NCBI GenBank assembly: GCA_019054805.1
Contig: JAHQIY010000001.1
Span: 9,562,501 to 9,626,500, forward strand
Reading direction: 5' to 3'
From: Brachionus manjavacas
Lineage: Eukaryota > Rotifera > Eurotatoria > Ploima > Brachionidae
Length of the DNA: 64,000 bases
The notes below the pieces were generated by a model. That model had not been told where the DNA came from. It did no database searches and saw only the letters and a program-made list of their open reading frames with translations. Positions within the stretch are counted from its first letter, which is position 1. Every line of letters starts with the position of its first letter. Shown one piece after another: positions 45,951 through 56,301 of this stretch. The position numbers were made by a program, and so were the translations under genes.

Positions 45951-48900
45951 CTAATAATTAGTTATAATTACATCAGAGCCGATCGGATCATTACTCAGCA
46001 ACAAATTCTTAAAAAAAAATTGAATTAATTTTTCAAAATATTTGCCCACAATAATTACATGCTCGTTGGCCAAGAAGAGCAGCATCTGAAAAACAATACA
46101 AATGGATAGATCATCAAATACTTTGAGGCTAATCAAAGGTGGTCTCAGCTGTTTATACACTTCCTTGAGCGAAGCGTTGATGCTAAAATTTTCTCTGGTC
46201 TTGTCACCAATTTGACTTTGACTGGTATTTTCCTGCTAAGCTAAAGTGTTAAACCTGTGACCAAAAAAGCTCTAGTCTTACCTTGTCTGTTTCCAGTAGA
46301 AGCGACCAGATGACTTGTTTGAGTCGGCGCACGTCAATATTTTTCGATGTTTTGGCATACTCTATATTGAGTGCATTGACTTGGAGTGGAGCTTGAATCA
46401 AATTTTCGGCATCAAAAGCAGGCAAAGTTGCCATTTCTTGAGGCTGCATACCCATTTCATTAAAATGTTGGGTCTGTGCAAACTCGTGTCCATTTTGGGT
46501 GAAAAACGGCTCATTGGTTTGGGCAGTGCACGGCATTTCGAAGTCATCGTCCATGCCTCCCAAGTGTCCGTCATCATCGTCAAGGCCAGTTTGCGCTCTG
46601 TTCGCCAACGCTTTGCCGATCTCAATTTCATCATTTCCTAGCAAATTTTCTACTTGATCAACATCGGTGTAAATTTTGGCCATGGTCGACTTTCGGTACG
46701 CTCTGAACATGTCCTTGGAGTCAAAGTCACATTGGCGTTCACTCTCAAACCACAAAGGCTTTTCGCCTCGCTTTTCCAAGGTTCGATCACACAGAAATAT
46801 ACACTTTTTAGTCTCTTTAAATGACTTGGATATGTCTGTCGAAATGGTAAAGTCGATTCGCGGCGCTTCTTTTTTGCTGCGCACAGTGCCACTCTTGGCC
46901 AGCTTTGTATTTTGGGACAAGTTGTCCGAGCTTTTGCCGCTGCTCTGTATCTGAATAGCCATGCGCTTCAAATGTTTGGGCAAATCGTGCAACTTAAGTT
47001 TTTCAAAGTTAAAGTAGGAATAGTCCGATGGAGAGTTGGATATCAGGGTGGTCAAGTCTGCAATTGAATTGAGGGTATTCATAGAGCGAATATCATCGAT
47101 TTTTTCGAGCATTTCCATGCCCGACTGATGGATGCTGGTGGCGCGCTGTGCCTCTGTCATGTTCATGTCCGATCCGAAATTTTCAATGTCCGGATCGGCC
47201 TCTACATCGTTGTTTAGACAGTCATCATCGAAGTTGTCTATGCCGGCTTCGTTTGACAGGTTTAGCATGTTTTTGTTGTTGACTTCGAAGCGATGCGCCT
47301 CCAAATTCTCATCAGGAGTAGCCATGCTTTGGATCAGCTTGGTTATTTCGTCTTCAGTGTCCAAATTCCAGCCAATATAGCGGAAATTGGACAATTCCGA
47401 GCACAGTTTTAGATTACTGAAGCTGATGTTGTTGTTTATGTGAAATTGGTAGAAGTCTTTGAGGTTTAGTTGGTCACTGTCAGGCCCATTTTGGCTAATG
47501 CAATCGATTTTTTCATCTTTGTTGATCACTAATTCGGTGCTGTCATCTCGGTAGTGCAATTTATTGAGCAGAATTCCGCCTATAGCTTCGCTTTCAATGC
47601 AAGTTGAAATTTTTGAAAAATACAAATCTTCCTAGAAAAAGGATAAGTTTTTAATTTTGTTCCACGTGTAAGATAATAACAATTTTAAAGGACTTTTTTA
47701 GAGCCCGAATATTTTTATTTTGCAAATGAATTAAAAAATTTGAAATTTATTCGAAAATGGATAGAGATGAAATAATGATGAAAGAGGGTAGGTGAGATGG
47801 ATTTTTACGGGCTAAAATTTTTTAATAAATTCAATTAAAAGATACTCATGAATATGAAAGTTTTCCTAATTACGCATCAGAAAATTGTAAGATTAAAAAA
47901 AAATATGCAAAAAAAATTTTATAAATGTTTTATTTTTAGATCATGATAGTCGGAGCAGAATCTGGACGGCTTTTTCAAGTGCAAAAAATGGCTAGTTTTT
48001 ATATATTAATTATAAAGAATTTTAGAACAAAATTTTTTTTTCAAAACAGATGGTTCAATTTACAGGACCAATTTTTGGCTTTTAGAAAAAAATATTTCAT
48101 TTCTTTTTCATTCTTCTTTTGTTCTAAAATTCACTATGTCAATCATTAAAATTTAATATCTTTTTTTTTTTTTAATAGGGTTTTTGTCAATGCACATCAC
48201 TGATAAATGTATAATAGTTTTCTATGGAGTAGTTTTTTCAATTTTAATTTTGGGACTCATTTCTGGTTTGGTAATTGCAGTATACTTTTTGGTTTAAACG
48301 GATGAAAAAATGAATCTTAATTATTTCATTTGAATAAAAAAGTAAAAAAAGTTTTTTTATCACTTTAATTAAAATTATTTTGCAATTTTTTTAAATTAGC
48401 ATTAATAAAGTCAAAGTAAATTTTATGTAAACATTTCAACTAGATCACAAAAAATTGTTCCAGAAAGTAAAATTTTTTGTGTATGTTTATTTCTAATTTC
48501 TTGAATTTTAATGTACATCCTTTTTTTCTAAAAAAAAGATCATCGTATTTAAATTTCGAAACATATGACACCGAAAAACATCTGCATAACTTTCCGGATA
48601 TACTCAAAAACTGATGATTTTTTTTTAAAGGACTAAAAATATATATTGGAAAAATTTTTGTAAATTATTTTGTACTCATTTTTCCAATAAAAGTACAAAA
48701 AATAACCTTTAAGGCTCTGCGACAATACATCCTGATTTTTTTTGACAATTTTCATTTTTTCCATCAAAAAACATTCCTATAGCTTTTCGACCCTGAAAAA
48801 TCTTAAAATATGGTCAGATTTACTACACATAGATTATTTTTTAAATTAAATCGATACATAGCACATATTTTAAGTTTGATTTGCCGTAAAAGTGGACAAG

Positions 48901-51900
48901 TGATTTAAATCCAAAAAAACTTCAAGAAAAAAGTAAATAAAAAAACGATATAACAATTTAAAAATTAAAATTTAATTGCGAGATCAATCATTCAAATATC
49001 TCAATTTTCCAAAAGAAATGGACAAAAAAAACCCTTAACAATAAAATGTAATGACATATAATAAATATGTTTAAAATTGCGGAGAAAGGGCAAAATAAAA
49101 CCACTTAGACGCATAAAAAAAATTGTCTTTAATTTTTTGTATTTTTGGAATTAATACAATTATGAAATTTCTTGTCGAAAAATTAAGTTTTAGAAGTAGC
49201 TTAAAGAGCCAATTCTGTAGCTACATTTATTACCTTGTTTATCTGTACCTAGCTAATGCTATTTCAGAATAAAATAAATTTTAATTTAAAGTAAAATTAA
49301 ATAAGATAAAAAAAACCAAAAAAGAAAAGAAAAAAAGGATAAATAATTAGCTATAGGTTATCTTAAATATGGGATACTCAGACGCTTGAATCAGCTTTTT
49401 ATCATCAACTTTTTAATGCTCAAGTAAATTCTATGAACACAGAATCATGGTATAAATTATTTTCTTGATGAGCACATCATGGTGATTCTACCATAGTTTG
49501 CCAAATAATCCAATAGAAAATTTATGGCAAAATTGGTCAAAATTTCGAAAAAGGAGCTTTGGTTTATATAAAATTAAAAATGGTCATTTATCATAAAAAG
49601 GAAATTTTTGCCCCTTTTTAAATTATAAGTTGCTTTTGCTTTTTGGTTTTTTTTGGTTATTTTTCTTTTTAATTAATGGAAAAATGGAACAAAAAAATTG
49701 TCTTTTTTATCTATTTTTTCATTTTTGTAAAAATTAAAGCAAAATAAATAAATTTATTTGAAAAATTAAAAAAAAACTTTGATTTGATCCGCGATTTTGA
49801 GGTAACATTACTTAAAGTATTATTTTTTTGATTTAGATAAATCATAAAAAAAAATTAAGTAAATTTTTCTAATTTCTAATATTTCAATTTTATTTGTATT
49901 TATTTTTGCTTTTATTTTTTTTTGATCAGCAGGTTTGGTGAAATTCAGAACAAGATTACAAAAAATTAAATAACTTTTTTTCTTTAAGTTTCAAAATGGT
50001 CATGTAAATGCAGTATGATTGTGTAACATGAATATTTTAGCATGTGAGTCAATAAAAACAAATGTTCTTAAAACAAACTCAATATTTTCTTTCCACCTTT
50101 TAAATAGTCAATTGCTTACCCAACATATTTTAGAAGCTATTCAGAAAAGATGCAAAAAACTTGCCTTTTCCGAATGGTACCCTTCAAACTTCAATCAAAT
50201 AATTGTCCATATTTCATCAATCATTAAATTAAAGCTTAATTACTCCATTATCCTGTAATCTCAAATTTGTTCTTATTTTGATTTAATTAACTTATTTGTT
50301 GTTTTTTAGAAAAAATTGAAAGAAAAGAAAAGCTAACTAGAAGGCTGAAGAAACATTCTAATATTAAATAATATTAACAATTCATCCCTATAAAATTCCC
50401 AAGCACTCTAGAGAGCTTGGTATTTAAACTGATAAATGAAAAAAATAAAAGCACCTGACATCTGAGTTGTAATTTTTTTTTTCAAATTTTGAAATCACAA
50501 TAAAGATTTAATTAAAAAGCAGGGAAAAATTCCACTCTCAAGCAGATATTTTTGGAAAAAATAAATTACCAAAAAAAATATTTATGTGATTTAAAGCATC
50601 AATTTTTATATCTTGTTTTAATTAACATTTGTTTTATTACTTTTTCTTTAAACATTTCATTTAAAATACTACAGGACAATTTAAAACTAACTTGTACATT
50701 TCTTTTCCTCAACTACCTAATATCCTTGTAGTGGTTTGTCTAATTTTTCCTTGTTATTATTTTAATAAATAATTTAAAATAAATTCGTAACTTTTAAAAA
50801 CACTCAAGTTGTGGCCAGACTTAACTGTAGCAAATTTATTCCTTTTTCCTGAAACGTTAATTAATTAAACTTGTTACTCGGAATTTAAATATATTTATTT
50901 TTTAATTTTCTTCTATTTTTTTAGCTTTTTTAGTTAATTTAATTTTTGTTGATTTTAAATTTTTATTCTGAATAAGCTTTAGATTTTAATTAATAATTTT
51001 ATCTCAAGTTTATTGACTGTAATTATTCAGCTTTTAAAATCAAATTAACAATTCACATTCTGTAAGCTTTAACCTAACATGAATGTCAAAGTGTAAACCA
51101 TTTATTAAATTAATGATTTCTTTTTAAATTTAAAACGCGTCTAGTAATTTTGAAAGAATTGAAAATAGACAAGTAACACAAATCAAATATTAAATAAGGT
51201 TTTCTTAAAGTTCACTTAGAAATCTGGGGAGGCACGGTGGGGGCTGCTGCGTGGCTTGTTTATTTAAAAAAATAAAACTGAAATATACGGCAATGTGAAA
51301 TTTTAGTACAAAATTTAAAGTACAAAAAGTAAAAACTTAATAATTTTTTTTCTAATTATGCAAAAAGGTTCTGTAAACAGTACAATATTGTACAAATTTG
51401 TACAAAATAATTCTAAGCCATTAGTTAATAATAATAAAAGCTACAGTTATTAGTTTTTTTATACTATTGTACAATTATTTAATTTATTTTTATTAATTTC
51501 TTATTAATGACAAATTTTTTTTTGAATTACTTTAAATCTACTTAACTAATCAATCTGTATAATCTCTCGTATTCGTCTTGTAACCCCCGTTTCGTCTCTG
51601 TAACTTTTATTGTAGTTCCTTAATTTATCTCTCGATTTTTGAGCAATTAGCTACCATAGATGGCTTCCGAGTAAGCTATCTCCGCAACCTCGCTTGCTGT
51701 AGCTCTTTATTATTATTATTATTATTAAGCTCTGCAAAAACTCTGCAATTTATTGCAAATTTTAATAAAATTTATTTTAATGGTGTGCATTTCACAGAAA
51801 ATTGCAGAGTTTATGCAGAGCTTAGAATTCTTTTGTACAAATTTGTACAATATTTTACTGTTTACAGAACCTTTTTTGCACAATTAGAAAAAAAAATTAT

Positions 51901-53154
51901 TAAGTTTTTACTTTTTGTACTAAACTTTCACATTGCCAAATATACTGTTTTTGACGTTTTTTTACATCAAAAAATAATATTTTACCTAAAATTTGGTAAA
52001 TTATTTTTTATTGCTTTGAAAATAAAAATTAATTAATAACGTTATTTTACCTCAGAACCAAAATTGATATTAATGAAAAAAAATCATTTATAAAAATTCT
52101 AAACCCTAATTTTAGAATGTAATCAAATATTTTCAATTTAAATTAAACCTGCATATATTTTTTTTAAATAAAATTTAGCAAACTTACATCTTGAAAATCG
52201 TCTCTAAGTTTGGCTGTAATTGAATCCAAATTTTCGGCGATTTGAGAGCTTTTTTTAAGACGTTTTTTCTTTGTTTTACTCTTTTTATTGCTTTGATCTT
52301 CCTGGCCATTATCATTCAGATCACCATCAGCGCCAAAATCATCCATAGTTTGCTCTAAATAATTTGTCGTATTTTTCAATTTAATAAATACAATCTATTT
52401 TGTAATTCTAACCTGCCATCTCGGTATTTTCATGATCATTTTCAGACCGGCGTATGCCGTCTAGCATTTGGTATGTATTTTGGTGAAGAGCATCGACTCT
52501 GGCAGCGTAAATTTTAGTTCCTACGTCAATGGTGCAGCCGACAACCTTTTAAAATTAGTGTAATTTTTTGTTTCTTAGATTTAAAAATTTAAATACTTGA
52601 AAATTAGTAACTCCGCCGCTTATTTCTTTGTTCAAAACTATATCAGACATATAGTCGATAAGCTTGAGTTGAAATGCATTTTTGGCATTAATTTTCTGTC
52701 AAAAAAGTAATACATTTTTTATCTAGAATAAAGCGATGAATTAATTAATTTTACATTTTCGTTCAGCAACTTGACACAATTGTTGTACAAACAAGACAAC
52801 TGCTCGTTTGAGGGTTTAGGAGCCGACGGTGTTTGGGGTTGTCTATTTGAACCATTCAATGTTTTTTGTAGATCACTACTAATTTTTTTTAAAGATTATT
52901 TTTTTAATTATTATGAGTTAAAGAGCTACTTTTCTTGAATTATGCGATTCTTTCTTTGTAAAATCGCACTTGAAGAGCCTTCATTCTGATGAACTTGAAA
53001 AGAAATGTAATTTTTATTTTAAATTATTTAAAATAATTTAATTACTTGATAGACGACGTCTTTTTTCCGCAACATCATCGTTAACGTCATTTTCTGCGAC
53101 CTCTCCAAATAAAGGCAACTCGTTTCCCAATAATGTTTTCCGCCTCGAGGACAT
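45951..53154 (-). CDS. NCAPH: Condensin complex subunit 2 (CAP-H kleisin)
   Basis: Eight exons: 53154..53046, 52993..52930, 52878..52755, 52695..52597, 52545..52413, 52354..52188, 47631..46282 and 46232..45951, all phases consistent, giving 775 residues (human about 740). CAP-H bridges the SMC2/SMC4 heads and recruits CAP-D2/CAP-G in condensin I. The N-terminal kleisin domain is clear: LYNNCVKLLNENKINAKNAF, LKLIDYMSDIV, and DVGTKIYAARVDALHQNTYQ with the family's DxxTKIYxxRVD core at about residues 140-170. Middle motifs include an acidic FDDDCLNNDVEADP and DYSYFNFEKL (family EYSYF), then IDFTISTDI. The C-terminus has NALNIEYAKTSKNIDVRRLK QVIWSLL and the winged-helix LSICIVFQMLLFLANEH (human LSIPLAFACLLHLANEK). 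A possible 43-bp intron in the last exon is rejected because that alignment needs the sequence. Intron 6 is 4.6 kb and hosts a MITE, LINE tails and a nested candidate gene on the other strand. Confidence 0.93.
47757..48297 (+). CDS. Candidate nested micropeptide gene, single-pass membrane protein of 62 aa
   Basis: Inside NCAPH intron 6, on the opposite strand, three exons can be joined in one frame: 47757..47787 (GTAGGT donor), 47940..47978 (TTTTTAG acceptor, weak GTGCAA donor) and 48179..48297 (TTTTAATAG acceptor), ending TAA; AATAAA follows at 48333. The product starts MDRDEIMMKEDHDSRSRIWT, has a short polar/basic cytosolic part, and ends in a hydrophobic helix of about 25 residues (CIIVFYGVVFSILILGLISG and LVIAVYFLV), the layout of a tail-anchored micropeptide. 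Exon 3 alone is convincing; the weak second donor lowers confidence in the exact N-terminus. The layout, though not the sequence, recalls phospholamban-like SERCA regulators and other small integral membrane proteins; I do not recognise a family. Confidence 0.45.
48340..51225. other. NCAPH intron 6, mostly AT-rich with repeat fragments
   Basis: It contains a minus-strand LINE tail (49238-49270: GTTTATCTGTACCTAGCTAA, TGCTATTTCAG), a copy of the repeat at 50045-50330 and a plus-strand LINE remnant at 50870-51010. I see no further exon. At 51227-51256 a striking GC-rich run, GGGAGGCACGGTGGGGGCTG, then CTGCGTGGC, stands alone. Confidence 0.45.
50045..50330 (+). repeat. Dispersed repeat, second copy
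   Basis: Matches 43460-43640 (AAAACAAATGTTCTTAAAAC; GGTACCCTTCAAACTTCAAT; CAAATAATTGTCCATATTT). Its longer open frame (SQLLTQHILEAIQKRCKKLA, FSEWYPSNFNQIIVHI) looks protein-like and may come from a transposon protein. Confidence 0.55.
51289..51937. mobile_element. 649-bp MITE with about 130-bp inverted repeats and 8-bp target duplication
   Basis: AAATATAC lies directly on both sides (51281-51288 and 51938-51945). Left end GGCAATGTGAAATTTTAGTA and right end (complement) GGCAATGTGAAAGTTTAGTA extend through ACAGTACAATATTGTACAAA-type sequence for about 130 bp. The 8-bp duplication suits a hAT-type transposase acting in trans. The interior carries an (ATT)n-tailed SINE-like segment (about 51560-51727) also seen at the left window edge, and an inner inverted pair around AAGCTCTGCAAAAACTCTGC. 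It is the longer relative of the 168-bp MITE in the PRC1 intron. Confidence 0.85.
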
Positions 53155-53336
53155 TTTTAAAATTATTTTTTAGAATATCAAAAGTTGGTACTAGGAAAAA
53201 AAGCCAAATGAAAATAAAATTTTTCGCCATTTAACATTGACCTTTATTATGTTTTCAAAGCACTGACCAGAAAATTGTCTTAACTTATTTTATTTTTTAA
53301 GTTAATGATCTAATTTCCCCTGGAATGAGTCAAAAC

Positions 53337-54035
53337 TAGTGATGTTGGTTTTGCTTGGTTACGTGGTTAGCTAATTTTAGTTAGCCAAAAATCTATAAAC
53401 CAAAAATTCGGTTAGCCAAAATTTGCAAAAACAAAGTTACTAAAGAAAAAGTATGCTTTCAAACTCCAAATTCCAAACATTCTTCAAAATTCTGAAAAAA
53501 CTAAGATAACAAAAATTGGCTAAATTTAATTTCATCATTGTTAAAATATAAGGAATCCTTTTATTTTCTTAATTTATTCCTATTTTTTTAATTACTAATA
53601 ATTTTTTTAGAATTTATTTGTCAGAAAAATGAATCATAAGCCAAATAGGATGACAAGGAAAAAAATGAACAGGACTTCTCAATAATCATTTTTATTTTAC
53701 TCAACAATAATTTTTCTGTGTCCTGTTTTTATTTCTTTTGCAATAATTTAGACAATAAATAAATACCCAAAAAAAATTTATCTATAAATCCTAATAATTA
53801 TTATAAATACCCATTTAATAAAAATACTATTAAATTATATTAATATAATTCTTTTATTAAGTAAGAAACTAAAAACTAAAATTTAAAGAAAAAAATTTTA
53901 ACTTAAAATTTGGCTGACCGAATATTTGGTTAACAATTTTTGGCAAACCTGACACTGGTTTACCAAAATATACAATTTTGGGTTTGGCTAGTATTGGTTA
54001 ACCAAGCAGTCAATAACCAACATCAACAATCAGAG
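53337..54035. repeat. About 700-bp foldback element rich in GGTTAGCCAAA motifs
   Basis: GTGATGTTGGTTTTGCTTGG at the left faces GTTGATGTTGGTTATTGACT (complement) at the right. Both arms then carry repeated GGTTAGCCAAA-like words (TTCGGTTAGCCAAAAT; complement TTCGGTCAGCCAAATT) for about 100 bp. No coding sequence; no clean target duplication. It lies about 180 bp upstream of the NCAPH start, between NCAPH and SDAD1. Confidence 0.7.
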
Positions 54036-56301
54036 TTTTTTAAGGTCCAATTTAAAGTCAAAGAGTTTAAATTAAAAATAAGAAAGATTTAAATTGTTTC
54101 TATCTCTTATGATAGTTTTTCTAAATTAATTGTATTTTAGATTTAATTATACTTGAAAAATTACTTTTAAGTAACAAAGTTATCGTAGTTTAGTTGTTAA
54201 ATAAATATTGAAAAAAAACTACTTAAAAGTTGATTTTTTTCTATTTTCAATAATCTTAGCATTTAATTAAATAAAAATGACCCGTAATTTTCTTCATAGC
54301 TACTTTAAAAAAAAGATCTAAATTAATCAAAAAATATTTTTTAAAATTTTTAACAATTTTTAGTCAAGTCAATCGTATCGACTTACGAATTTTTTTTGAA
54401 AAAAAGTTAATTTTTTTTAAAGTCAAATATTACTTATAGTTTAACAATGATAAAAATTGAAATTACTTTTTTTCTGACTTTTGCATAAATAAAAAGTTAA
54501 AAAAAAATTTAAATCATTAATATTAATCTGCATTTTTTTAAATATAAATTAAACCCTTTTTCATTAAAAAAATATTGTATATATCTTTGAAATTTCAAGA
54601 ACAAAGAAAAATATCTTCTTTTAGCCTGTCTTTCTTTTGGGATTTCAAGTTGAGCAAAATTTTTTTTTACATTTTGATTACCATTTTGAGTACGTTTGAA
54701 GTTTTAAAAATATCGTGTATTGCCGTTAAATTTTTTATTTCTCCAGAATTCGTATAAAATGATCATTTAGGAATTTAAATTTTGATTTAAAACCATTTTA
54801 AAATAATAAAACCATTCACTAAAAATTATTTTATGAAACTTTTATTTTTTGCTTGTATGATAATTTTTATTTTAGTAATCAAACCATGATAAAAATTAAA
54901 TCAAATTCAAAATATGAATGAAAAAAAAAATTTATCCTTATCCAGACTTGCGCAAGTTACTTTAATTTTAATCATTGTTAAGTCTAGTTGTTTGATCTGA
55001 GAAATAATGATGATGTTGGTATAATCCGACGTTCTGCTTTTAGCAAATTCAGATTGCTAAAATTATCTGCTAAGAATAATACAAATATCGTTGTAAATTT
55101 AATTCATTTTATTCAGATTGCTTATAATGTTTAGCTTGTATTTTGAATTTTTTATATTAAAGGGAATTTTTAAAACACCAGACTCAAAACTTAGGCACTT
55201 ATTTTCAGTTTTTCATTTAGAGAAAAAAAATTTCATTACTCTTCAAGGCAAAAATTTAAACAATGATGTATTATATATGCAAACTATCTATTTTAAATTG
55301 GTAAAGAAAAAATAAAAAAGTTAAAAAAAAAATATAAATTAGTAATTTCGAATTTTATTATTTAACTAAATTTTTTTTTCATAATTCATTTCTTTAGGAT
55401 CTATCAGTCTACAAAAATCTTTTTACAATTACAAAATATAAAGATTTTATTATTAGGCTGAAAATCAAACTTACTTAACAATCTTTGAAAACTCAACAAA
55501 CTGAAAAAACTGATTAAAAAAATCAATCGTTTAATTTAATCTCTTTTAAAAAATATAAAATACTAAATAAACTCAAGTTTCAGTTTTTCGGTTTGTATTC
55601 AGATCATCAATACATATCAACATTCATTTAAATGATCTTGTTAAAAAATCGTTAAAAATTTTAAAAATAATATTAAAAAACAACGTTCGCTTTCTTAACT
55701 GGCAAATTATCTGCACTCCAGCTTCGCAATGACGGACAGTCCAATTTCATCTTACAATGATAACATATTTTTATTTGTTTGAATCTAGATCCTTTTTTTG
55801 CTTTTTTTAAATTAAAAAATCTCAAAATTTTTAGTTCTATTTTTTTTTTAAAAATAATTTTAGATAATTTTTTAAATTTCATTAAAAGAAAAATAGAAAA
55901 CAATTTAGATTTGGACTTTTTTTCTATCATTCAAGTCTAGGATAAGTACTTTGGAGTTTTCGATTGAATTGTAACAAATCTTACTCCGAGTAAGATTGAA
56001 TCTTTGATTTTAATTTAAAAAAAAAAGAAAAAAATTTGAAAATTTTCATTTTAATAATTTAAAAGAGTTGATTTATTTGTTTATATTTTTTAAATAATAC
56101 AAAATTGACAATTTCAAATTTTTGAATTTGGATAAAAAAAATAATTAAAATTTTTAAATTAAGACAATTTTTTTTCTTATTAATAAAAATTATAAATGTT
56201 AAGAATAAATTATTTGCAATTTGAAGCACATGTAAAATTTCAAAGTATTATTTTAAAATTAAAATAAAACGAATATTTTCTTGTCTAGATCTGTCATAGA
56301 A
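54036..56301. other. AT-rich intergenic DNA upstream of SDAD1
   Basis: No gene supported. A minus-strand open frame ending at about 55675 has one GC-richer patch (55690-55760; KICYHCKMKLDCPSLRSWSA) with a CxxC, but nothing to anchor it. SDAD1 probably has a non-coding 5' exon: CTGTCATAG directly before the ATG at 56302 looks like an acceptor. Confidence 0.4.

Noticed and set aside
46103-46145. 43-bp intron in the last NCAPH exon
   Set aside because: GT..AG ends exist, but the sequence aligns with the conserved LSIPLAFACLLHLANE region of the family, so it is coding.
46315-47380. Plus-strand open frames opposite NCAPH exon 7
   Set aside because: Antisense shadows of a confirmed exon.
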